Shown here in pieces: positions 27,159 to 35,221 of a stretch of DNA of 64,000 nt; positions within the stretch are counted from its first letter, which is position 1, and each line of letters opens with the position of its first letter. Location of the stretch: positions 124,001-188,000 of the forward strand of contig NZ_ADVG01000001.1 of assembly GCF_000178855.1 (NCBI RefSeq), given 5' to 3'. Origin of the DNA: Ktedonobacter racemifer DSM 44963. Its GTDB lineage: Bacteria > Chloroflexota > Ktedonobacteria > Ktedonobacterales > Ktedonobacteraceae. The translations under genes were made by a program, and so were the position numbers. Below the pieces are notes generated by a model. That model ran no database searches. It saw nothing but the letters and a program-made list of their open reading frames with translations, and was not told the DNA's origin.

Positions 27159-28130
27159 ATGCTTCTTTTAGATGTTGGGGAACGCTTGCGCAATGATCTC
27201 TACGATGCAGTTGAGACTGCGCTAAGTGCGCGCGAACTGACACGAGCTGCCGCGCTGATGACACGTATTGTTGAGTCACAACCTTTTTTGCGCCACCAGG
27301 AATGGCATACCTTTTTGCGCTGGCTCAGACAGTTTCCTGAAGAGATCCTGCGTGAATCACCTACGCTCAGCCAAACCTATGCCATGGTGCTGTTGTTCAC
27401 GACGCAGCGACGTACCTCAGCCTTAAAGCCACAGTTTGAGAAGTATCTCCAGATGGCCGAACAGTGTTTGCAAGCCCTTGGCAACCTGCCTCGTCTGGGA
27501 GAAGTATTGACGCTGCACGCCCTCCTGAGCAAGCACGTGGACGATTACACGACTATGGTCCGCTGCGCGACATCAGCGCTCACGATGTTGCCGGACGAGG
27601 AACGGTTCTGGCGGGGTCTTGCCCTGGCTCTGCTTGGCATGGCTGCGCTTGTCGCGGGCAGGATGAGCGAGGCACGACAGCTCATACACGAAGCCTGGAA
27701 GCTCAATCCAGTCCCCTCCGAGAGGAGTTATGCCAGGCGTGGTGCGCTTCTCCAGCAAGGCTATCTTGCGCTTGGGGTAGGCCACCTGGAACAGGCAGTT
27801 CTGCTCATGCGCCAGGTCCTCGGCAGCGCCGGGGATGATCGCACCAACCAGGGAACGGCCCTGCTCCTGCTGGCGACCTCTCATATGAAAAGAAGCGCTC
27901 ACACTAGCGCAGAGCGCAGGGTATCAGCGCCTCTTTCTCGATGAAGGTGCCGAGGAGATGGCTGCGATGCTCAAGGGAATAGTATCCGAGGCGCGTGAGC
28001 CCCTCTAGATGGCTTTTTTACGCACGTTGCTGCGTGGCTTTCCCACGGTTCAATCTTCGACAACATTAGCTACCGGCGATAATGTGCTTGAACTGCTCAG
28101 TTCTCAGGAGCGACGTGTCCTCCACGACTC
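27159..28130 (+). pseudogene. MalT-type LuxR regulator remnant (TPR part and broken HTH)
   Basis: 27159-27890 encodes TPR-like helices (LTRAAALMTRIVESQPFLRHQEW, FPEEILRESPTLSQTYAMVLL) seen in the C-terminal half of STAND LuxR regulators. A frame change near 27893 is followed by LTLAQSAGYQRLFLDEGAEEMAAML, an in-frame TAG at 28006-28008, then RTLLRGFP and ELLSSQERRVL, the beginning of the LuxR helix-turn-helix, after which homology is lost. The N-terminal ATPase is missing. Compare the complete relative at 46170-48986. Confidence 0.7.
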
Positions 28131-28240
28131 TGCGCATCTGGATACGCCAGATAAGTCAAGAGAAGTGGAGCCACATCTCTCCCTGTCAACAAGATGTTTG
28201 ACTGAGGACGAGGCTGTTGCCGAAACATCCTATGCAATGG

Positions 28241-28687
28241 CTATGGCTTGAGGGAGAGCACCGCTTTGCCATGCTCCAAATCGACAGGCACCGAGTTCTG
28301 ATGGTGCACGATCAGCCACTTGCCGTTGATCTTACGGAAGCAGGCGGTCCAACGCAGCCAGAGATCGGTCTTCTGCCCAGTGTTCATGGTTCCGCTTATC
28401 CGGTTGAGGCTGTGGGTGAATGCAACATCATCGCCCACAGTGATAGACAGGTCGTGAATTTCATAGCCTATCGGACCCTGGAACGACGAGAACGTCTCTT
28501 CCCAAACGTTCCTGAATGCATCTGCTCCTATGTATCGTAGCGGGGGCACGATGTCGAACGACACGACCTCCGGCGCGTAGAGAGACATGATGCCTTCGAT
28601 GTTCTTGTCATGAAGCGATCTGATGCAATCGTCTAGGAGTCTTTGGATTGCTGCTTCATCGTTTTTCTTGTGTTCTTCGACTGCCAT
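28241..28687 (-). CDS. SnoaL/NTF2-like protein (ketosteroid-isomerase fold)
   Basis: 148 residues. AAIQRLLDDCIRSLHDKNIEGIMSLYAPEVVSFDIVPP and the C-terminal RWTACFRKINGKWLIVHHQNSVPVD are the hallmarks of the YybH/SgcJ branch of the NTF2 superfamily. The start at 28687 has AGGAGG 6-7 bases upstream and is preferred over 28708. The substrate is not known; such proteins often bind small hydrophobic molecules or modify toxic metabolites. Confidence 0.85.
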   Translation of the reverse strand: MAVEEHKKNDEAAIQRLLDDCIRSLHDKNIEGIMSLYAPEVVSFDIVPPLRYIGADAFRNVWEETFSSFQGPIGYEIHDLSITVGDDVAFTHSLNRISGTMNTGQKTDLWLRWTACFRKINGKWLIVHHQNSVPVDLEHGKAVLSLKP

Positions 28688-29044
28688 AGTTTCCTCCTGG
28701 GAAAACACCTATCCTACTAAGGAAGAGCATCTTTTGATCAACAGATTAATTGTCAAGAAGCCAACAGCTTCATGTCAAAATTTACAGGTGGGTTATCATG
28801 TGCTCTCCTTTCGTGTTGCTCTGTGCTTTGCATGCCTCTCTCGCATTCGGTTCGGACAGGAGACGAGAAAGCACAGGCAGAATGTGACACTCCTCTGATT
28901 GTTGACGGAACTGCCCACCTGGTGCTTCCAGCAGAGCCGATCTCTCTGTCACTGGCGGCGCGGGTTTCTCTTGTCATCCCCTGGGACAAACCCAAGGACG
29001 CACGAACTGGATGACGATGCTTCCCCTCAGCCTCTCCCCTCGCA
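28688..29044. other. Gap without recognisable genes
   Basis: About 360 bases between the NTF2-like gene and the end of the FAD oxidoreductase. Short frames on both strands have no conserved motif or ribosome site. The promoter of the NTF2-like gene should lie in the left part. Confidence 0.4.
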
Positions 29045-30421
29045 TCAATCGTGCGCATCCTGTGGATCTGTCTTCCCGGCTTGAGTGTTGGCCGCCGGTT
29101 TGATGTTCTGGTTCTGGTTGAAAACGTTGTCAGGGTCATAGATGGCCTTGATGCTGGCGAGGCGAGCGTAGGTGGCGCTCGGATAGGCGGCAGCCACGCT
29201 CGCCTCGCCAGCATCGCTTAAGTAATTGGCGTAAGCACCAGTCGCCAGTAGTTCGAGCGGACGCCAGGCCGCCTGCCTGATGTGACGAACTTGCTCTTCT
29301 GGAGCGGCTGACGGCGCAAATGCCGCCATTATCACAAGCGCTTCATTCTCACGATGGGCAAAAGCAGTGGCCTGCGGGCTGACGCGAGCCATAGCTCCAC
29401 CAAGGCTACGAATTTGTATAATGGGCGAACCCACCTTCCCATAATTGGCTGCAATGACTCCCAGAGCCTCTTTGCTCAAGGTTTTCAGAAAACCGTCTTG
29501 AGCAATCATCTGGAGTCCTGGAGGAAGCGCTGCGTTTTCCAGCATCGCGTAACACGGCTTCTTTTGGATATTTTGTACTTTCACGGTACCTAATTGCAGG
29601 AAGGGTGCGATAGCTTTGTTGGCCGCCACCTCGTCGTCTCCGGCGTAACAGAGGAGTACCATAACCTGGGGGACGGCTTGCGGACCAAACCCAGGAAAGA
29701 GGACGATGGTAGAATTGAGCTCCTCCGGCGCTTCGCGCATAGAACTGGTCCAGGCGGCCAGCACGGTTTCCACTTCGGCCATATCATAGATCACTGAACC
29801 GCCGACAACCGTTGTGTGGGGTTGGACGCGAAAATCAAAGGAGGTGACGACCCCAAAATTGCCGCCGCCGCCACGAATAGCCCAGAACAGATTGGGATGC
29901 TCCCCAGCACTGACGCGCAGGGTGCGACCGTCCGCCGTTATGAGTTCGGCTGCTTGCAGGCTATCGATAGTGAGGCCATGCGTGCGTACCATCCAGCCGA
30001 TGCCTCCGCCGAGAGTTAGACCGCCCACCCCAACCTGGTTGGTATCGCCAGATGAAATGGCCAGACCATATTCTGCCAGAGCTTTCGCTACCTCGCCCCA
30101 GTGGGCACCAGCACCAATACGGACCAGGGAGCTTTCTGCATCAAGAAGCTCCACTTTGTTGAAGGCGGTGAGGTCGAGAACCAGGCCTCCGTTATTGGTC
30201 GCCTGTCCGCTCAAACCGTGACCACCGCTGCGCACTGATAATGCTAAATCTTGCTCACGCGCAAAGCGGATGGCCGTTACGATATCATCATTATTCTGGG
30301 CCCGTACAATCATTGCCGGGTTTCCTGCTTGATTGAAGACATTGCGCAGTTGATCATAATCCTGACTTTCGGGTACGATCACTTCTCCTGCGACAAGCTC
30401 AGTTAGTATTTGAGGATTCAT
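29045..30421 (-). CDS. FAD-linked oxidoreductase, berberine-bridge (BBE) type
   Basis: 458 residues. The FAD-binding PCMH domain has SVRSGGHGLSGQ (His68, expected covalent 8-alpha-histidyl FAD), LVLDLT, and GVGGLTLGGGIGWM; the C-terminal BBE segment is YPSATYARLASIKAIYDPDNVF. No export signal is visible. Such enzymes oxidise alcohols, sugars or secondary-metabolite C-H bonds with oxygen. An ECF41-type promoter lies about 135 bases upstream on the same strand, and an ECF41/SigJ-like sigma gene is 4 kb away, so this is a probable regulon member of the oxidoreductase class. Confidence 0.9.
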   Translation of the reverse strand: MNPQILTELVAGEVIVPESQDYDQLRNVFNQAGNPAMIVRAQNNDDIVTAIRFAREQDLALSVRSGGHGLSGQATNNGGLVLDLTAFNKVELLDAESSLVRIGAGAHWGEVAKALAEYGLAISSGDTNQVGVGGLTLGGGIGWMVRTHGLTIDSLQAAELITADGRTLRVSAGEHPNLFWAIRGGGGNFGVVTSFDFRVQPHTTVVGGSVIYDMAEVETVLAAWTSSMREAPEELNSTIVLFPGFGPQAVPQVMVLLCYAGDDEVAANKAIAPFLQLGTVKVQNIQKKPCYAMLENAALPPGLQMIAQDGFLKTLSKEALGVIAANYGKVGSPIIQIRSLGGAMARVSPQATAFAHRENEALVIMAAFAPSAAPEEQVRHIRQAAWRPLELLATGAYANYLSDAGEASVAAAYPSATYARLASIKAIYDPDNVFNQNQNIKPAANTQAGKTDPQDAHD

Positions 30422-30555
30422 TGATGAAGTGTCCTTTCTCAGATTGCTGTCTTACGATCATTAGGTCTTCTAATCATCAGAACGACAGCATTTCTTCTGC
30501 ACTTTTTTCTTTCAGCCTTATGGCCTATTAGCCGGGTTTGACCTTTCACTCCTAT

Positions 30556-30582
30556 GACGGAACGCAATGAAGGAGTGTGACG
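30556..30582 (-). promoter_or_regulatory. ECF41-type promoter upstream of the FAD oxidoreductase
   Basis: On the minus strand CGTCACA (30582-30576), exactly 16 bases, then CGTC (30559-30556). This differs by one base from the known ECF41 consensus TGTCACA-N16-CGTC. Transcription would start near 30550 and leave a 5' untranslated region of about 130 bases. A related element precedes the sigma gene at 34270. Confidence 0.6.
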
Positions 30583-30599
30583 GCTGAATCGTCACCGCA

Positions 30600-30847
30600 G
30601 AACAAGCGATAGTGGTCATTCTTCTCCTTTTTTTGGAGAGATGCGGAGCTGAGCCAGATCATGGGCTTGTAAAATTCCGTTCCTGTATCCAGGCAGGTGC
30701 GGCACGCCTGGAATACATCATTGCGCATGTATAACTGACCACAACCCCAGACGCTCTTATCTCCCCAACTCCAGATACCGTCCCCAGAACTGGAACAACG
30801 AGCTCCGACGCTCCTAATTTCCGTTGATCACCGACTTTGATCATCAT
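30600..30847 (-). pseudogene. Aldo/keto reductase N-terminal remnant
   Basis: The frame from ATG 30847 begins QRKLGASELVVPVLG, the classic AKR start, and then leaves frame near 30784. The continuation IWSWGDKSVWG ... NDVFQACRTCLDTG is found in another frame to about 30650, after which homology ends. Its ATG overlaps the stop codon of the upstream SDR gene by one base, so the two were translationally coupled. Truncated and frameshifted, hence dead. Confidence 0.7.
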
Positions 30848-31454
30848 TACACATTCCTTGTCTCTCCACGAGGTCGTACTTCATTCGCTGCTGATTGAGC
30901 ATATGGCCGAATCAACTCCTCTGACACTTGCCAGAGACGTTTGCGCACTGCCACGTCATAGGAAAGCTTGGAGGAAGGTGTCTCCTTGCTCTTGGAGAAG
31001 TACTTCCCACTCACTCCCTCAACCTCGGGCGAGGTTGCCAGGTAGAGCGTCGTCTGCGCTCCTTTCTCCACACTTATTCCAAACAAACTGTTTAGCGTCC
31101 CGATTAAACGCACAAAGCCTGTCAGGCCATCATTGAAGTTGGAGTCTACCAGCCCTGGATGGAGCGCGTTGACGGTGATGCTCGTACCTTTGAGCCGGTC
31201 GGCCAGTTCGTAGGTGGAATAGATTTGCGCCAGCTTGGACTGAGCATAGGCTTTTGAGGGACTATACCGTCGTTCGCCTTGCAAATCAGCAAAATCGATT
31301 CTCCCGAGGGTATGCCCAGCGGAGCTGACATTGATGATACGCGCCGGGACGCTGGCCTTGAGAGTATCCAGCAGCAGTTCGGTGAGCAGGAATGGAGCCA
31401 GGTAATTGGTGGCAAAGGCGTACTCCAATCCGTCAGGTGTCACTTCCCATTCAC

Positions 31455-32935
31455 CGGACATCGCCTGCGGATGCCCCCGTTTTCAAACGCGGGGAGGAAG
31501 CAGGCGTTCCTTGTCGGAGTGGGGCAACGGAGGGGGAGCCTTTCCGGTTCGCTGCCCCGCAAAAAGAAAAGTAGACTATGAAACAAACCATCATTGCCAA
31601 ACTCAAGTTGCACACCACCAGCGAGCAGCTCGCCCAGCTTCGTAATCTGCAGCTGGCCTATCGCGACGCGCTGAATTATGTCAGCCGCTACGCCTTCGAA
31701 CATGGCAAAATGAGCAGCAAAAGGCGCTTGCAGGAGGGCACCTATCAAGAGCTTCGGGTGCTCTACGCCTTGCCGGCGCAGATGGCCTGTTCTGTCCCTC
31801 GCCAGGTAGGAGCGACCTACAAGGGCTTGTGGACCAAATACAAAAAGCATGCCGCCAGCCGCAAGGCCGGGGTGACCAAGAAACGCTACAAAGGACTCGA
31901 CCAGCCGCCCCGCTATCTCTCTCCCACCGTGACCTATCAGCAGGGCCGGGACTACGGCTTCAAAACCGAGCAGCGCGTTTCGGTCCTGACCCTCTCCGGT
32001 CGGCTGATCCTTCCCTACAGCGGCTACGAGCGCCATGTGGCCCCTCATCGAGCAGGGAACCTCCATCGGTACGGCGCAGTTGTGGTATGACCAGCGGAAA
32101 AAGCGCTTCTACTTGCTGGTGGCGCTCTCCCTGGAACTGCCCGACCCCGAGCCAGGCGACCTCCCCCAAGTGGTTGGGGTGGACGTCGGACGGCGGTACC
32201 TGGCGGTGACCTCGACCACTACTGGCTCGGGTGATCCTCTCTTCTTTTTGGGCAAAGAGGCGGTTGCCCAAGCTGACCACTACACCCGCCTGAGAAAACG
32301 ACTTCAGCAGAAAGGCACTCGCGGCGCAATGCGCAAAGTGCGTGCGATTGAGCAGCGAGAGAGACGGTTGAAAGCTGAGACCAACCACTGCATTTCCAAG
32401 CGCATCATCCACAGGCACCCCGCGTCCCTCATCGGGCTGGAAGAGCTAACAGACATTCGAGAGCGCACCAAGCCAAAGAGGCACCGGCGCACAAAGCAAG
32501 GCAAAAGCAGCGAGCTGGTCTCCCCCAAGCAGCGCAGGGAAAACCGGCGGCGCTCCCAATGGTCCTTTGCCCAACTGCAGGCCATGATTGCCTACAAGGC
32601 GATGCTCGCCGGCTCAGTGGCCATCAAAGTCGATGCCGATTACAGCAGCCAGGCTTGCCCCAGGTGCGGGCACACCGCGCGGGCCAATCGGCCAGGCAAG
32701 GGCCTCGTCTTTGTCTGTCAGAACTGCCATTACACGCTCCATGCGGATCTGGTGGGAGCGAGGAATCTGGTGCTGCGAACGCTTCTGGTTTGGCAAGACT
32801 GGGCCAGAACGGGGCTGTTGTCGGTAGCCCCTGATACGTCGGACAGCGAAGCCAAAGCGGCACGCCTCTCAAGGTATGCCGAGTTGCGGTGGAGTCCAGA
32901 CGCAAGCCCCTCGCTTCAGCGATGGGGTCACTGAC
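31455..32935 (+). mobile_element. IS200/IS605-type element carrying only tnpB (copy 2)
   Basis: 1481 bp inserted immediately 3' of TTCAC (31450-31454) in the SDR gene, ending in CTGAC (32931-32935) after the hairpin CCCCTCGC-TTCA-GCGATGGGG. The left-end region (GGATGCCCCCG ... GCGGGGAGGA, about 31469-31497) matches copy 1. The empty site is reconstructed from the interrupted gene, which fixes both ends without a target duplication, the pattern of single-strand Y1 transposition. Confidence 0.85.
31578..32934 (+). pseudogene. tnpB: TnpB nuclease with a one-base frameshift in a C run
   Basis: Codons 1-154 read from ATG 31578 (AKLKLHTTSEQLAQLRNLQLAYRD) to GYERHVA; the rest reads in the +1 frame (LIEQGTSIGTAQLWYD onward) to 32934. 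The run CCCC at about 32040-32043 has one C too many relative to the expected GTG GCC CTC ATC. Downstream everything is intact: GVDVGRRYLAV, GLEELTDIRER, CPRCGH ... CQNC and HADLVGARNL, so all three RuvC acidic residues survive. Either a real mutation, a slippage-prone run or a sequencing error. Confidence 0.82.
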
Positions 32936-33249
32936 TCTTCACCCCCCCTGCGTTATTGATCAACACGTGAAGCTGCGTGTATTTTTGTGTAAACTCGCTA
33001 GCGGCGCGGCACACCTGGGAAAGCTCAGAGAGGTCGGCGACAATCAGGTCCACCTGCGCATTTCCGCTCGCCTCTTTGATCTCTGCCTGTGCGGCTTCAC
33101 CTTTCGCGCGGTTGCGGCAGACCATCACCACCGTCGCGCCCATCCTGGCCAGTTCTCTGGCTGTCGCCTTACCAATACCCGAACTGCTACCTGTCACCAG
33201 ACAAACTTTTCCTTGCATGTTCATTACTGCCATGATAGATGTCTCTCCA

Positions 33250-33423
33250 ATCTTGGAAACTGAAACGCATTCCATCCACGATCTCAACTTGCGGATGAGA
33301 GAACAGTTGCGCTGCTTTCTCGCGCGAACGGGCCAGGGTCTTGACCTGATAACCGGCTGCTACCAGTGCGTTGACGAGGTTGCTGCCGAGCAAGCCAGTA
33401 CTGCCGGTGACGAATGCTTTCAT
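33250..33423 (-). pseudogene. NAD-dependent epimerase N-terminal remnant
   Basis: From ATG 33423 the frame reads MKAFVTGSTGLLGSNLVNAL (GxxGxxG Rossmann motif), then VKTLARSREKAAQL and VEIVDG, as in extended SDR epimerases, and then runs into the start of the SDR gene at 33233. Only about 56 residues remain, with no catalytic part. An epimerase next to an ECF41 sigma factor is a classic partner arrangement. Confidence 0.65.
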
Positions 33424-33534
33424 GTTTTTATTCTCGTTCTAGTCTGTGCTATGTCGGGACCCCAGCTACGAAACTCTATAAATGAACATTGACCGTATCA
33501 TGCTTCTGAGAAGCCCCTTGCAGGGAGTCTCATT

Positions 33535-33804
33535 TCACACAGGATGAGACTCCTGAGGCATCAGAACTTCTTTCCCTGGTGCGAACGCTTGCAGATCCTC
33601 AAACGACAAGGAGAAGTCAGGAATGATCTCATCGAGGATCGCCTCGAAGCGTTGAGGATAGCCCTGAAGAAGCTCTGCCAGCAGTTGCTATTCCTCTGAA
33701 GCTTCAGAAGCTTCTCCCACAGCGAGTAAGGTAGCAAACGCAGGGGCATTGATCACCGCACGCGGTGAGATCAGCAGCCCATTCATCAAGAAGTTTTTGA
33801 GCAT
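33535..33804 (-). pseudogene. Small hypothetical gene with in-frame TAG
   Basis: ATG at 33804 opens MLKNFLMNGLLISPRAVINA ... ATLLAVGEASEASEE, then TAG at 33688-33690, then QLLAELLQGYPQRFEAILDE and FEDLQAFAPGKEV to TGA at 33535-33537. The composition on both sides of the stop looks protein-like and the frame is otherwise open over 90 codons. I do not recognise the family. It could equally be two chance frames. Confidence 0.4.
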
Positions 33805-34100
33805 GTACGTTTACCCCAGCATTCCTTTTTGCATCAATTCCCGATCATGCACCAGGGCATATTTGAGATACAGGTCGAGATACAAGTCGCCTTGAGCAGC
33901 GCTTGGAAGCCCTGCGTGGCAGCAAGAAGAATCGTTGTGGGGTTGCTCATTCGTGTTTGCATGTTCCATCTTCTTTGGATGACGTCAGGTACATCAGGAT
34001 ACCTTTACATCCAGATGAGGACCTCATCCGTTGTTTGACTTTTCAGGTTGATCTTGACGGGTCGCCCAGTCGGCGCTTTGTGCGCGGGAGTGAGTCTCCC

Positions 34101-34127
34101 TGTCACATCGGCCAGGTTTCCTTTGTC
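34101..34127 (+). promoter_or_regulatory. ECF41-like promoter of the sigma gene
   Basis: TGTCACA (34101-34107), 16 bases, TGTC (34124-34127). The -35 is a perfect match to the ECF41 consensus and the -10 differs in one base. The duplicated copy 106 bases downstream has GATTACA (34207-34213), 16 bases, CGTT (34230-34233). Autoregulation of the sigma gene is the natural reading. Confidence 0.55.
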
Positions 34128-34294
34128 ATTACTATGACAAAACGAAACGAGGAAATGTGACCGATGATGGATACACACAACTGGCTGGCTGCATCTGAGC
34201 CGTTCCGATTACATCGGCCAGATTTCCTTCGTTACTCCTATGACAAAACGAAACGAGGAAATGTGACCGATGATAGAGACACACAACTGGCTGG
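34105..34294 (+). repeat. 84-bp direct repeat covering the promoter and start of the sigma gene
   Basis: Units 34105-34188 and 34211-34294 (offset 106) share ACATCGGCCAG, ACGAGGAAATGTGACCGATGAT and ACACACAACTGGCTGG with several substitutions in the -10 area. The 22 bases after unit 1 (CTGCATCTGAGCCGTTCCGA) equal bases inside the sigma gene at about 34392-34411. The first unit is therefore a truncated, internally deleted copy of the gene start. Confidence 0.75.
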
Positions 34295-35151
34295 CGGAGC
34301 AATTCGAGGCGGAGCGTCCTCGCCTGCGAGCGATGGCCTACCGCATGCTCGGCTCACTCGCCGAGGCGGAGGATGCCGTCCAAGAGGCCTGGCTGCATCT
34401 GAGCCGTTCCGACACGAGTAACGTCTCGAACCTGGGCGGGTGGCTGACGACGGTGGTGGCACGAGTCTGCCTCAACATGCTCCATGCGCGTACGTCGCGG
34501 CGTGAGGAGTCTCTGGAAGCGTCCGTGTCCGCGCCCATCACAAGCCGCGAGGGCGGGATCGACCCCGAGGAAGAAGCGGAGCTTGCCGATGCAGTGGGTC
34601 TGGCTCTGCTGGTGGTCCTCGACACGCTTTCTCCCGCCGAGCGCCTCGCCTTCGTCCTGCACGACATCTTCGCCGTGCCCTTCGATGAGATTGCTCCTAT
34701 TGTGGAACGTTCTCCGATGGCGACAAGGCAACTTGCCAGCCGTGCCCGCCGCCGCGTGCGAGGGTCGGCAATGGGGAAAGACGCCGATCTTGCCTACCAG
34801 CGAGAAGTCGTTGATGCCTTCCTCGCCGCCTCGCGCGAAGGTTCCTTCGACGCACTACTGGCAGTGCTCGATCCAGATATCGTGTTCCGAGCCGACCACG
34901 CAGCCGTGTCCCGAGGCGCGGTAAGGGAGGTCCGTGGTGCACAGGCCGTAGCCAGGGGAGCCAGGCATCTCCTGGGACGTATCCCGTTCGCACAACCGGT
35001 GCTCGTGGACGGAGCGGTGGGAATCGTTATGGCCCCGCGTGGGTGGCTACTGCTGCGTCTCACCATCAGGCACGGCAAGATCGTCGCCATCGATGCGGTC
35101 ACCGATCCTGCACACCTGCACCAGTCGCGCCTTGCGATCCTGCACGACTGA
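34270..35151 (+). CDS. ECF sigma factor, SigJ/ECF41-like, with SnoaL-type C-terminal domain
   Basis: 293 residues. Sigma region 2: RPRLRAMAYRMLGSLAEAEDAVQEAWLHL; region 4: LDTLSPAERLAFVLHDIFAVPFDEIAPIV; residues 175-285 are a SnoaL/NTF2-like domain (EVVDAFLAASREGSFDALLAVLDPDIVFRAD). In ECF41 factors the fused domain controls activity in place of an anti-sigma factor. The DGGGK-like motif usual in that domain is not visible here, whereas it is present in the broken paralogue at 38018. GAGGAAATG precedes the ATG. Predicted targets: its own promoter and the FAD oxidoreductase. Confidence 0.9.
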   Translation: MIETHNWLAEQFEAERPRLRAMAYRMLGSLAEAEDAVQEAWLHLSRSDTSNVSNLGGWLTTVVARVCLNMLHARTSRREESLEASVSAPITSREGGIDPEEEAELADAVGLALLVVLDTLSPAERLAFVLHDIFAVPFDEIAPIVERSPMATRQLASRARRRVRGSAMGKDADLAYQREVVDAFLAASREGSFDALLAVLDPDIVFRADHAAVSRGAVREVRGAQAVARGARHLLGRIPFAQPVLVDGAVGIVMAPRGWLLLRLTIRHGKIVAIDAVTDPAHLHQSRLAILHD

Positions 35152-35221
35152 CGAGCCACAGTTGGCTGCCGCGAGTATCTGTTCCTTCATGTGAGGTGAG
35201 GAAGCGAGACAAAATGGAGAG

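Larger units (their letters stand above)
30847..33233 (-). pseudogene. Short-chain dehydrogenase/reductase split by a TnpB element
   Basis: The 5' part (33233-32936) encodes GKVCLVTGSSSGIGKATA (Rossmann TGxxxGIG) to LHVLINNAGG; the 3' part (31454-30847) encodes TPDGLEYAFATNYLAPFLLTELL, NVSSAGHTLGRIDF and YAQSK (YxxxK catalytic pair). Removing the element (31455-32935) restores one frame reading NNAGGVKSEWEVTPDG, with the spacing normal for this retinol-dehydrogenase-like group. The start at 33233 has GGAGAG upstream. The intact protein would have been about 300 residues. It lies in a relic operon with an epimerase remnant before it and an AKR remnant after it. Confidence 0.85.

Noticed and set aside
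27046..27279. Minus-strand frame over the MalT remnant start
   Set aside because: Shadow frame with no motif; the plus strand carries recognisable TPR-like sequence.
28772..29014. 80-codon plus-strand frame resembling a secreted peptide
   Set aside because: No ribosome site and no conserved segment; antisense frames are equally open here.
34164..34421. 85-codon frame beginning in the first sigma repeat (MMDTHNWLA...)
   Set aside because: It is produced by the truncated duplicate of the sigma gene start and then runs out of frame over the true gene.
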